Assembly (NCBI GenBank): GCA_017501465.1
Contig: JAFVWY010000012.1
Location: 74,191 to 138,190 of the forward strand
Source of the DNA: Bacilli bacterium
GTDB taxonomy: Bacteria > Bacillota_I > Bacilli_A > ML615J-28 > CAG-313
DNA: 64,000 nt
Direction: 5' to 3'
Part shown: positions 44,901 through 52,721 of the stretch, one piece after another
Layout: each line of letters starts with the position of its first letter
Numbering within the stretch: the first letter of the stretch is position 1
Notes under the pieces: generated by a model
Seen by the model: only the letters and a program-made list of their open reading frames with translations
What the model was told of the DNA's origin: nothing
Database searches by the model: none
Position numbers and translations under genes: made by a program

Positions 44901-46417
44901 TCTTTAATAAATTCAGCAAATTTCGGCAATACGACATCAATGCTATCAGCATCAGCAACATCTTCATTAGTGATACCAGTTAAATCAGTAATAACTTTAT
45001 TAATTAAATTCTTTGGTTTTACAAAAGAACTAAATTCAGCTATAGGCATTCCTTTATAAATTTTAACTGCACCAATTTCAATAATTTCGTTATAATTTAC
45101 ACTAAATCCTGTAGTTTCAATATCAAATACAACAAAAGTTGCATCATGTAATTCAATATTTTCATCAGTTAAGGCAATTGGATATTTATAGTCATCAATC
45201 AAATAACCTTCAACGCCTGCAATAGGTTTAATACCATTTTTCTTACATAGTGAAAAAAACTCAGGCAAAACATGACAATTGGCATGGTCTGTTACCGCAA
45301 TTGCTTTGTGTCCAAAACTTTTTGCCAGTGATACATAATCTGCAACATCCATTACACTATCTAATACAGACATCTTAGTATGAGCATGTAGTTCTACTCT
45401 CTTAACTTGTGCCGCATCAATTCTTATTTCTCTATCATCCATACCAAGAGTAGTTATTTCACGACACATAACAACTACATCATTCATGTATGTATCATAT
45501 TGAATAGATCCTTTACATGAAATTTTCATTTTTTCAATTAAATCCGATGTATAGAACTTTTTATCATAGTCAGTTAAGAAATGTTTAATTGTAATAGAAT
45601 CTTTATAGTTTGTAACAAGTCCTGTAAATAATTGATATTTTCCGGCAGCTCTAATTTCTTTTTTAACCAATACTCCTTCAAAAATTACTTGGTCAGTTGT
45701 ATTTTTTTGTCTAAACTCCTGAATTTCCATCGAAGTAGTAGGCATATTTTGAATGTCAATTTTGATTGCGTTTTGGGATCTTTTTTCTTTATTTTGTTTT
45801 TTATCTCTTTCAAAACGTCTTATTTCAATATCTTTAACTTGTCTTTCATATGAACGTAAATCAGCTTGTTCATCTTGAATAATTTTTGATTTGTTCTTTT
45901 GATCAACATAATCAATCTCTGTTTTAGATATCTTAACTTCATATTCTAACTTATCAAAGCCAAAATCAATAAAGAAATGTTTCAAATAGTTCATTGCTTC
46001 AATAACCATCTCTTTATCACTTTCAGATGCCACATAATAAGTGATTTTATTTGTACTAAACGTTTTAGAATATCTTTTTAAAACAGATAACGTTTTATTC
46101 TTTTTTAGCATTATATCAATACCTTTATTTAGGTATTCTTCAACCATTGAAGAACTAAAATCACTTTGTTCATAATGCCAAGAGAATCTAACCAAACTAA
46201 TATCAGAAACACTATAAAAATATTGAGAGACTCTATTCATGACTAAAAAGATATCTTCTACAGATATCACTTCTTTTAATAAAATGTGTAAATGCCAAAC
46301 AGATTTATTTTCCAATAAATCAACAAATTGAATTTTACCACTATTTAAAATAGGATTAATATTAATTGCATCAGATTCAATTAAAATTTGATACCATTTA
46401 GTTTGATTATTTTCCAT
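41951..46417 (-). CDS. polC: DNA polymerase III PolC
   Basis: PolC is the Gram-positive replicative polymerase with built-in proofreading. The 1488-residue product has an OB-fold region (about 235-330), a PHP domain (HAHTKMS near 342) interrupted by a DnaQ-type 3'-5' exonuclease (VFDIETTGFS near 424), a zinc-binding module (CKQC, CRCPKCG, about 930-970), and the palm with GDKIPDIDLNFSGEYQ near 1000, followed by tRNA-like fingers and a C-terminal helix-hairpin region. AGAGG precedes the ATG and overlapping promoters lie upstream. Full-length and apparently intact. Confidence 0.97.
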   Translation of the reverse strand: MENNQTKWYQILIESDAININPILNSGKIQFVDLLENKSVWHLHILLKEVISVEDIFLVMNRVSQYFYSVSDISLVRFSWHYEQSDFSSSMVEEYLNKGIDIMLKKNKTLSVLKRYSKTFSTNKITYYVASESDKEMVIEAMNYLKHFFIDFGFDKLEYEVKISKTEIDYVDQKNKSKIIQDEQADLRSYERQVKDIEIRRFERDKKQNKEKRSQNAIKIDIQNMPTTSMEIQEFRQKNTTDQVIFEGVLVKKEIRAAGKYQLFTGLVTNYKDSITIKHFLTDYDKKFYTSDLIEKMKISCKGSIQYDTYMNDVVVMCREITTLGMDDREIRIDAAQVKRVELHAHTKMSVLDSVMDVADYVSLAKSFGHKAIAVTDHANCHVLPEFFSLCKKNGIKPIAGVEGYLIDDYKYPIALTDENIELHDATFVVFDIETTGFSVNYNEIIEIGAVKIYKGMPIAEFSSFVKPKNLINKVITDLTGITNEDVADADSIDVVLPKFAEFIKDSILVAHNATFDTEFIYENMKRLGIFEKKLPCIDTLQLAKAMYSNILKRFNLKDVAKGLKVEVEEQHRALSDSHTTTNAFMRMLGDLSDKHVTNYNQINSITNKDEAFKYMIPSHINILVKNKEGLKNFYRIISDSHTTHFYKEARMLKSVIDQYREGLLIGSGCVNGEIFKAAHEGSKEKLEQKMAYYDYIEVQPLECYSHLQELSGTPLANEHVKTTIKLIIDTAEKMGKLVVATGDVHQINPEDVKYRKIYTNAARPGGGLHELARVNELPKMHYRTTSEMIDSFNFLPEKVAYDIVVTNTNIINDMIEEYDLFPKELFVPRDDFMSKYGVPSMSQAVQDVSYQNAKKIYGNPLPKYIENRLQQELKSIIGNGFSSVYYISHMLVNDSNKNGYIVGSRGSVGSSFVATVMNITEVNPLKPHYVCKQCNYSAFKTIEEDLIPEDILNKLHNVQSGYDLPECRCPKCGAIMSGYGIDIPFETFLGFHGDKIPDIDLNFSGEYQDKAHLFCREVFGIDNSFRAGTISTVAEKNAYGFVKNYYEEKNIPLREAEIRRIADAIIDSKRTTGQHPGGIVVVPDNIEYTDIFPVQYPADDTTSTWRTTHYDYHSFESNLLKLDILGHDDPTVIRKLMDFVEKYPEEFPFSTVQDIPFCDPKVLSIFSSKDALELKGEEVDTLPSGTRGIPEFGTNFVRDILNDISPKTFADLVRISGLSHGTDVWLGNARDLLFALSMTDEPIPASKIIGCRDDIMTDLIAYGLDDSDAFSIMEHVRKGKGLTTQEKEIMSEHNVPQWYQASCQKIKYMFPKAHATAYVIMALRIAWFKVFRPIYYYAAYFSCRASAFDAEVLAGGKNAIRNKINEINEKIAAKTASNKEKDLVNELHIALEMYLRGYTIQQVDIQKSDATTFILSDDKKSLILPFSTIDNLGDAAAYSVIEARNEHPFVSKKDVERRTKLNKTTFNRLLRLGALDSLPDDDMKSLL

Positions 46418-46454
46418 AGTAACCTCTCAATTTTTTTACTATCTTATTATATAC

Positions 46455-46483
46455 ATTATATCAATTTTGACAAATTTAGTCAA
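46455..46483 (-). promoter_or_regulatory. Promoter of polC
   Basis: TTGACT (46478-46483), 17 bases, TATAAT (46455-46460). A second TTGTCA-16-TATAAT pair overlaps it slightly downstream, so there may be two start sites. Confidence 0.8.
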
Positions 46484-46505
46484 ATAAAGGAATGATTTAA
46501 TAAAA

Positions 46506-46533
46506 GAAAAAAAGTTTCTAAATCGAAACTTTT
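46506..46533 (-). terminator. Terminator after the C39-like lipoprotein gene
   Basis: AAAGTTTC/GAAACTTT stem with loop TAAATC and a T run on the minus strand; its base overlaps the stop codon. Confidence 0.8.
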
Positions 46534-48199
46534 AATCTACATTTTCTATAACATAAGCAATATTACGCCATACGTTAGCAATTGTTTGATAAGTATACTC
46601 AACTTCTACATTTTTAATATTAGGATCATTGCAAATAAAAATATATTCTCCATTTACAACCTTATATCCTTTACATACTAATAAATGACCAGCAGTGTTA
46701 TAATATCCTTGCATATTTCCTTTAACACTTAAAGCAACAGGTCCAATACTTTCTAAATGATTAATTAAATCATTAGGACCAGTAAATCTTTTAACATATG
46801 CGTACTCTCCATATGCGCCCATAACAGCGACATTATAAGTCCAGTTTCCGTATACTGAACCACCAAAGTCATATACAGCATGAGCCATATATTCATGTTC
46901 ATATACATAACCTTTATCTGAAAAACTATGGCCAAAATATTTTAATAACATCGTTGTAGATGTAGGACTACAAATGCTATTGCCAATACCAGGAACAATA
47001 TTTTGATTCAATTGAGGAACATCATATACCACTTCTTGTTTAGTTGCCGTAATATTAACATCAGATAATCCCAAATCTAAAGCAGAACCAACACAAATCA
47101 ATAAAGGTGATGACTGTTCTTCATTTCTTTCGAAAGAAACTTTATATTGATATGCTGATGCATGTTTAGAATTTAAAATTTCAATAATATCTAGATCAAT
47201 TCTTACTAGTTTATCGCTAGTAGTTTTAGTTTTGCTATAATTTCTTCCACCAAGTTTCCAAGCGCCATATGACACATAATCGCTCCAAACCCCTTCAACT
47301 AAAACACGATATTGAAGTTCTACTGTACCACTCTCGCTTGATGTAATTGCACTCCAAGAGCCTACGATTTCTGTAAAATCAGCAGAATAAATAGGTGATA
47401 AATATTCACCGGATAAACCTTTCATCTCTAAATAATTATCTTCATTTAATTGTAAATTAATCATTGTACCTAAAGTAAAATCATTATAATCATGTACTGC
47501 AGTAGAATAATTAGGATGATTTAACTCAAGACTTGTAAAACAACTCATAACAAACTCCTTTTCCAAAGTTTCTCCCGCTAACTTAAGTTGTAATGTTAAA
47601 GTTACTTCCGTTAATTCATGCGGAATATTTTTAACGCCATCCATCGTGATAATTTCCGGATGACTTGATTGCCAACTAACTTCTATTTCTTTATCTGAAA
47701 CAGTAGTTGGTAATTTATAGTTCTCATTAAAAGTTAATGGCAAACTAAATTTATTCATCTCAACTGATAATCTTTCTATTGCGGAATATTTTAAAACTGT
47801 AACTGAATATACTTTACTATATGAAAACTCATTGTAACGAAAAGTAGCCTTTAATTCTCCAACACGATCTTCATTAGTTCTAATAACTGAACCACTATGG
47901 CTAATAATTGTTGGTGTATTACTACGCCAAGTAATTTGAATCTTCGCACCATGATAATCATATTCACTAGGTAAATTTAATCGATTAGTAGTAGATGTAA
48001 CAAACTCCATATTTTCAACAATCTTCACAAAATTATCAATAGTCAAATTATCAATATCAATTACGTCTTCAAAGTTTGGATCTTTTTCTCCACAAGCACA
48101 TTTTCCGTCAATATAATCATGAGTATGTTTACCATTATCGCAAGAAATGATGAAAAAAAGCATAAAAATAATAACCAATATTTTCCAAGTATTCTTCAT
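46532..48199 (-). CDS. Lipoprotein with Ig-like domains and C39-like cysteine peptidase domain
   Basis: Signal peptide ending in lipobox IISC (Cys20) is followed by a His/Cys motif HTHDYIDGKCACGEKDP, two Ig-like (aBig-type) segments (about 40-220), a beta-rich middle (about 225-380) and a C-terminal peptidase C39-like domain (PF13529 type). In that domain the likely catalytic Cys is in NSICSPTS near residue 410, the His in AGHLLVCKGY near 512 and the third residue in FICNDPN near 525. It probably acts on the cell surface; target unknown. An extended -10 (TGATATAAT) lies upstream, back to back with the tRNA-Cys promoter. Confidence 0.85.
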   Translation of the reverse strand: MKNTWKILVIIFMLFFIISCDNGKHTHDYIDGKCACGEKDPNFEDVIDIDNLTIDNFVKIVENMEFVTSTTNRLNLPSEYDYHGAKIQITWRSNTPTIISHSGSVIRTNEDRVGELKATFRYNEFSYSKVYSVTVLKYSAIERLSVEMNKFSLPLTFNENYKLPTTVSDKEIEVSWQSSHPEIITMDGVKNIPHELTEVTLTLQLKLAGETLEKEFVMSCFTSLELNHPNYSTAVHDYNDFTLGTMINLQLNEDNYLEMKGLSGEYLSPIYSADFTEIVGSWSAITSSESGTVELQYRVLVEGVWSDYVSYGAWKLGGRNYSKTKTTSDKLVRIDLDIIEILNSKHASAYQYKVSFERNEEQSSPLLICVGSALDLGLSDVNITATKQEVVYDVPQLNQNIVPGIGNSICSPTSTTMLLKYFGHSFSDKGYVYEHEYMAHAVYDFGGSVYGNWTYNVAVMGAYGEYAYVKRFTGPNDLINHLESIGPVALSVKGNMQGYYNTAGHLLVCKGYKVVNGEYIFICNDPNIKNVEVEYTYQTIANVWRNIAYVIENVD

Positions 48200-48239
48200 T
48201 TTATAATACCATCCTTATTTTTTAATTATATCATATGAC

Positions 48240-48268
48240 TTGACTATTTTCCACAAATATTATATAAT
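48240..48268 (+). promoter_or_regulatory. Consensus promoter of tRNA-Cys
   Basis: TTGACT (48240-48245), 17 bases, TATAAT (48263-48268), 12 bases before the tRNA 5' end. Confidence 0.88.
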
Positions 48269-48280
48269 AATAAAGGTAAT

Positions 48281-48354
48281 GGCTCTGTAGCCAAGCGGTA
48301 AGGCGTGGGTCTGCAACACCCTGATCATCGGTTCAAATCCGATCGGAGCCTCCA
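48281..48354 (+). tRNA. tRNA-Cys (GCA)
   Basis: The 74-nt gene folds as a cloverleaf: acceptor GGCTCTG/CGGAGCC, anticodon stem-loop GGGTCTGCAACACCC with anticodon GCA, T arm ATCGGTTCAAATCCGAT. The discriminator base is T, as required for cysteine, and CCA is encoded. It is a single tRNA gene with its own promoter and a terminator inside the neighbouring convergent CDS. Confidence 0.98.
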
Positions 48355-49194
48355 TTACAAAGAAATTTTATGACTTACATTAATTGTAAGTCTTTTTTTA
48401 TTCATTGGATGAATAAATGTTACCTGTGAGGCTTGAAGTTGTAGTTCTTCACCCTTTTTATTTCCATATATTATATCACCGACAACCGGAAATAAATGAT
48501 GTGCCATATGAACCCTAATTTGATGAGTGCGTCCAGTTTCTAAAAAAAGATCAACTAATGTTCTACCTTTGTTTATTTTTTTTACTTCATAATTAGTAAT
48601 TGCAGGTTTACCATTTTTAGAAATAACCATCTTACCATTAACATGACGATTTTTAGATATTGGACTTGATATAGTTCCACTTCTATCATTAATAATACCA
48701 TCAATTATAGCTGTATATACCTTTTTCAATTCTTTTGTTTCCACTTGTTTTGATAAATATGATAAAGTTAGTGGGTCTTTAGCATAAACCATACATCCAA
48801 TAGTATCTTTATCTAAGCGATAAGTATGTCTTGGAATCGAATCTTGTCCACAAGTTTTTAAATAACCTGCCACAATTCTATCCAAAGTTACCTCATCTTG
48901 ATCACTATGTATAATAATATTTCTTGGCTTATCAACAACTAAAATATACTCATCTTCATATAAAATATCGATATTTTGAAAAATTGGTAAGACAGAATTC
49001 TCATTAAAGACACTTTTATAAATTAAAAGTTCATCATCTTTTTTCAAACAACTGTTTTTATCAATTTTTCCATTAAGCAAAAATTTGCCTTCATTAATAA
49101 TTCGATTAATTTTACTCATACTTAGATGAAAACACATTAAAAATTCTTTTAGTGAGTAACCTTCATATGTTTCAGTTATTAAATATCGATACAT
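48355..49194 (-). CDS. RluA family pseudouridine synthase
   Basis: RluA/RluD-type enzymes make pseudouridine in 23S rRNA or tRNA. The 279-residue protein has an N-terminal S4-like segment (MSKINRIINEGKFLLNG), the catalytic Asp motif YRLDKDTIGCMVYAK near residue 125 (usually HRLDKDTSG) and the late GRTHQIRVHMAH motif. AGGAGG precedes the ATG. The stop codon directly abuts the end of tRNA-Cys, and the last codons form that tRNA's terminator. Confidence 0.9.
   Translation of the reverse strand: MYRYLITETYEGYSLKEFLMCFHLSMSKINRIINEGKFLLNGKIDKNSCLKKDDELLIYKSVFNENSVLPIFQNIDILYEDEYILVVDKPRNIIIHSDQDEVTLDRIVAGYLKTCGQDSIPRHTYRLDKDTIGCMVYAKDPLTLSYLSKQVETKELKKVYTAIIDGIINDRSGTISSPISKNRHVNGKMVISKNGKPAITNYEVKKINKGRTLVDLFLETGRTHQIRVHMAHHLFPVVGDIIYGNKKGEELQLQASQVTFIHPMNKKRLTINVSHKISL
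48372..48399 (+). terminator. Terminator of tRNA-Cys inside the rluA-type CDS
   Basis: GACTTACA/TGTAAGTC stem, loop TTAAT, then seven T on the plus strand. The same bases encode the C-terminal residues of the convergent pseudouridine synthase. Confidence 0.85.
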
Positions 49195-49211
49195 AATTGC
49201 CTCCTAATATG

Positions 49212-49242
49212 AAAAATCATATGACAATGTCATATGATTTTT
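49212..49242 (-). terminator. Terminator between spoIIIAH and the rluA-type gene
   Basis: Long stem AAAATCATATGAC/GTCATATGATTTT with a three-base loop directly after the SpoIIIAH stop; the minus-strand T run has five to six T. Confidence 0.8.
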
Positions 49243-49749
49243 TTATTGATAATCTTCTAATCTAGAAAAATTTACTACTACTGACTCAGCATCTGTATCA
49301 AAACTATTTAAAGTCATAAGGATAATTTCATTAGCTTTAGACGCACTTACTTCTTCAGAAATTACTGTAACTTCTACGCCATTTGTGACCACATGAACAA
49401 AAGCATCTCTATATCCTAAATTAATAACTTGTAATTCTAACAAAAGTTCTTTTTCTGTTAATGAAGAAATTCGATCTTTAGAATTTAAAGCAACTGCCTT
49501 TTCTTCAAGGCTTGCAGCCTCATCAGCCAATATACTGTCATATTTAGCAGTCTCAATACTTCTTTCTTGGCGCACAACTTCCCTTAAGTCTTGAAAAACG
49601 TCTAATCTTGTCGTTTCACTAATTGTTTCATCAACATTATCATTTAACTCATTATTGGTTTGAGCAGTAGTAGGTGTTTTTATATACCACACAGCTAAAA
49701 TTGTGACTATCGTTAAAAAAATTAAAACAAATTGATTTTTTTTAATCAT
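49243..49749 (-). CDS. spoIIIAH: SpoIIIAH-like protein
   Basis: SpoIIIAH is the mother-cell membrane protein whose extracellular ring-building (YscJ/FliF-like) domain pairs with SpoIIQ in the forespore channel. The 168-residue product has one N-terminal membrane helix (FVLIFLTIVTILAVWYI), then LREVVRQERSIETAKYDSIL, a LLLELQVINLGYRDAFVHV and a SEEVSASKANEIILMTL segment that align with the B. subtilis protein from the helix onward. The SpoIIIAA-AG partners are not adjacent. An upstream hairpin covers its ribosome binding site (49757-49786). Confidence 0.85.
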   Translation of the reverse strand: MIKKNQFVLIFLTIVTILAVWYIKTPTTAQTNNELNDNVDETISETTRLDVFQDLREVVRQERSIETAKYDSILADEAASLEEKAVALNSKDRISSLTEKELLLELQVINLGYRDAFVHVVTNGVEVTVISEEVSASKANEIILMTLNSFDTDAESVVVNFSRLEDYQ

Positions 49750-49756
49750 TTAGAAC

Positions 49757-49786
49757 CTCCCATATAATCAATAAACTATATGAGAG
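49757..49786 (-). promoter_or_regulatory. Hairpin sequestering the spoIIIAH ribosome binding site
   Basis: The minus strand has CTCTCATATA (49777-49786) complementary (one T-G pair) to TATATGGGAG (49757-49766), loop GTTTATTGAT. The 3' arm contains GGGAG of the spoIIIAH Shine-Dalgarno, six bases before the ATG. Read-through RNA from the upstream gene could fold it shut. Confidence 0.6.
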
Positions 49787-49803
49787 ATGTCCTAAATTTA
49801 TTA
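49775..49803 (-). promoter_or_regulatory. Possible SigE-like promoter of spoIIIAH
   Basis: TAATAAA (49797-49803), 14 bases, CATATAGT (49775-49782) resemble the mother-cell SigE consensus. Transcripts from it would begin beyond the 5' arm of the hairpin. Match is by eye and partial. Confidence 0.3.
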
Positions 49804-51060
49804 CTCAATTATACTAGGTTTTCTATTTTCTGTATTATCTTCTAAAACTTCTTGTACAGGTCTAGTTTTAATGTCTTCATGTACTGGTGTAACATCAATA
49901 ACTTCTTCTTTTTGTTTAGGCGGATTCTTTGTTTTAACGGCATTAATTCTAGATACGACAATAAAGTAGAATACCGCTTGTGCAATCATAATAATTCTTG
50001 AAATAATAGTATATGGAACAAATAAAGTTACAATACCACCTATTAAAGAAGGGAATAAGAAAGATGCAGCACAAATTGAATAATATTCTCTAAATCTAGT
50101 AATTTCAGCATTTTTACGCATTAAAAGCCATATTACAAATACCCATAAAATAGGTAATACTACTACATAGAAGAAACTTAAAATATATCCATAAATACTT
50201 ACAGATTCTTTACAAGTATTAATCATAATATTTGCACAATCATGTAATGGATTTTCAAACTTTGTATAAGTAGCATTATTCTTATCTAATTCTAAATAAG
50301 AAAAAATACCAACATTACGTTCACCACCATTAGTAAATAACTGATTTATATTTCTAGTGTACTCTTTATTTTCAGCATTAGGCAAATAAATTAAATCACC
50401 ATTAGTATCTTTAACAATATTACCTTCAGTATCCCTTTGAACTTTGTACATACTCCAATTTTTTGCTAAAGCCCATTTTTCAACATTAAGATAGTGATGA
50501 GCCTCTAAAGTATCTTGTTCTGAAGGTTTATAACCCAAAGTATAGCCTCTATTAAAGATATAATAGAAAATATCTTGTGTGTATACCACTAAAATATCAC
50601 GTGAGATTAAATTACCATTGCCATCATACGGATTAACTTGTAAATATGCATTCAAATCAAAATCTAAATCATCTTTAGTAGTCTTATCAAATTCATACAC
50701 TAAAGTCATATTTACATCTAAGCCATCTTCAGCTTTATAAGTCAAATTGTAAACTGATTGTTGAACTCCATTAGGCCAAACAATATTTTCAGCCTTGTAT
50801 GTTTCTTCATTCATTGTAAATGAAGGTAACATTGAAGAATCAAAATTTTCTAATGTTAGGTCAAATGTATCTTCATAGCTATAGCATTCGCCTAGATAAC
50901 CATTTTTCAAAACAGTTTTTAATCTAAAATTCCCAATACCAGCACACAATACAGCACTTAGTAAAAATAAAAGTACAGCAACAAATAAATTCATATCTCT
51001 ATGTACTTCCATTTTTTTAGGAATGATAAATGTTGATAAATATTGTAATACTTTTTTCAT
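49801..51060 (-). CDS. Membrane protein, weak resemblance to DUF1189/Yip1-type proteins
   Basis: The 419-residue product has a helix near the N-terminus (about 24-45), a large extracellular part (about 50-285), then four helices (about 288-375) and a Pro/Glu-rich cytoplasmic tail. The helical end, with a charged break MRKNAEITRFREYYSICAASF, recalls DUF1189. AGGAGAT precedes the ATG. It lies between an atypical EAL/GGDEF-like gene and spoIIIAH and reads toward the latter. Function not recognised. Confidence 0.65.
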   Translation of the reverse strand: MKKVLQYLSTFIIPKKMEVHRDMNLFVAVLLFLLSAVLCAGIGNFRLKTVLKNGYLGECYSYEDTFDLTLENFDSSMLPSFTMNEETYKAENIVWPNGVQQSVYNLTYKAEDGLDVNMTLVYEFDKTTKDDLDFDLNAYLQVNPYDGNGNLISRDILVVYTQDIFYYIFNRGYTLGYKPSEQDTLEAHHYLNVEKWALAKNWSMYKVQRDTEGNIVKDTNGDLIYLPNAENKEYTRNINQLFTNGGERNVGIFSYLELDKNNATYTKFENPLHDCANIMINTCKESVSIYGYILSFFYVVVLPILWVFVIWLLMRKNAEITRFREYYSICAASFLFPSLIGGIVTLFVPYTIISRIIMIAQAVFYFIVVSRINAVKTKNPPKQKEEVIDVTPVHEDIKTRPVQEVLEDNTENRKPSIIE

Positions 51061-51070
51061 TTTTTATCTC

Positions 51071-52720
51071 CTAAATACAAATCATCATAATATTTTTATT
51101 ATTATATTTAATTATATCATTTTGTGCCACTTTAACCAATACTTTCGCAAAATGTTTCACACAAAAATCAGTAATTTCGAAAGCAGCAGGATCAGCATCT
51201 TTTACAAGCATTTGATAGTAATCACTTCCTAAACAAACACCTTTTACTTCATTTGCGATGGTTAAAATTTCTAAAAAATTATTATCTTCTTCTTTTATAA
51301 TACAAAATTCCTTAAAAGAGTCCCATAATTGAGTGATCTTATAAAAAGCCTCTTTATCAAAATCAATTAAAAAATAACAACTAGAACTAAGTTTTTTCAA
51401 AACATTCAAATAAGCAATATGAACACGGTCTTCATGTAAAATATCTTTAACCTTTAAATCAATAATAACTTTTGCATTAGGATATTCATCAACTAATTTT
51501 GAAATAGCTTTAATACTTTTTAATTTATTTTCTCTTAATGCATTTGTTAAATCATATAAATCTTTTATTATGTAACCTGCTAAAGACATATTTTCAGCAT
51601 TAACAACTGGCTTCATTTCTATTTTGGAAGATGTATAATTAGATAATACTTGTTCTTTCTTCTCACTCAAAAGGCTTTGAATATAATATTGATAATAATC
51701 ATAGTTAAATTCTTCTATTGGTGAAAGATTCAAATATTCACATAAAATATTAAAATCCGGTTGTTTCTTAACTTCATAATGACTTCTAATTAAAATATAA
51801 GGAATACTATTAAATAAATCAAATACTTCTTTTTTAGTTAATTCTTCAAAATATACAATAGAAATTGAATTGTTAGATGTTTGATAAATATCATAAGCGC
51901 CTAACTTTCCATCAATTTTTTCGATAATTTCGTTTATTTTAATTGATAATTCAATTAGATTTTCATTATCAGCACATCTACAATAAATTATTGTAAATGA
52001 TTTAGGTTTTAATTTTTGAAACTCAATAATACTTTTTATCTTTTCTTTTGTAATAGGCATATAAACTCTTACCTTACCATTACAATAATCAAATTCATCA
52101 ATTTGTTTCAAAGATTTACCAGAAATATTAAAACTTGTATTATACATTGGAACATTTAAAGATTTAGCCAATTCATTAGATAAATAATTTCCAATATTAG
52201 TGTATATCCAAAAAGGATAGTTTGCCTTGTTACTAATATCATCTATAATCGTCTCAGATTGTGCATTTTCTAAATTATCCAAAAAATTAAAAACTTTATT
52301 TTCATTAAATTGCCATATAATTTGATAATTACTATAAACAAAAAAACCACCTAAAAGTTGTTGTTCTTTATAGATAGGGTAAATAACCAAATACTTACAA
52401 TTTAAATCATAAATTGGTTTTCCATTATAAAGATCAAGATACTTTTTAAGATCATTATCAGGTTTTGATATTTCTAAAACTTGTGGCTTATCAGTTATAA
52501 ATAAAAGATTTGCAACAGTATCATTTAACTGACTAAAAGAAATCTTTTTGTAAAAAGTTTGCGCATTCTTTACTTGATACAAATCGATACTTTCTTTATC
52601 GTTAATTACTTTTAAGATATTATCCTGTTGATTATTTTCAAACAACAATAATTGAAAACTATCAAAGTGATATTCTCGATAATATGACAAAAATTCTAAA
52701 AATAAAGTTCTATAATTCAT
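51071..52720 (-). CDS. Putative degenerate GAF-GGDEF-EAL-like protein
   Basis: The 549-residue soluble protein has three regions. Residues 1-155 look GAF-like. Residues 215-310 resemble a GGDEF fold, with IIYCRCADNENLIELSIKINE and GKLGAYDIYQTSNNSISIVYF, but the GGDEF active-site motif is absent. Residues 360-540 resemble an EAL fold: KPVVNAENMSLAGYIIKDL matches the QPIVD...GYEALLRW start and FLIDF the DDFG strand, but EAL, the catalytic Glu and Asp-Asp are replaced. It may bind a nucleotide or ligand without turning it over. It is in the dtd-rel operon, two bases from dtd. The domain assignment is inference. Confidence 0.5.
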   Translation of the reverse strand: MNYRTLFLEFLSYYREYHFDSFQLLLFENNQQDNILKVINDKESIDLYQVKNAQTFYKKISFSQLNDTVANLLFITDKPQVLEISKPDNDLKKYLDLYNGKPIYDLNCKYLVIYPIYKEQQLLGGFFVYSNYQIIWQFNENKVFNFLDNLENAQSETIIDDISNKANYPFWIYTNIGNYLSNELAKSLNVPMYNTSFNISGKSLKQIDEFDYCNGKVRVYMPITKEKIKSIIEFQKLKPKSFTIIYCRCADNENLIELSIKINEIIEKIDGKLGAYDIYQTSNNSISIVYFEELTKKEVFDLFNSIPYILIRSHYEVKKQPDFNILCEYLNLSPIEEFNYDYYQYYIQSLLSEKKEQVLSNYTSSKIEMKPVVNAENMSLAGYIIKDLYDLTNALRENKLKSIKAISKLVDEYPNAKVIIDLKVKDILHEDRVHIAYLNVLKKLSSSCYFLIDFDKEAFYKITQLWDSFKEFCIIKEEDNNFLEILTIANEVKGVCLGSDYYQMLVKDADPAAFEITDFCVKHFAKVLVKVAQNDIIKYNNKNIMMICI

Positions 52721-52721
52721 T

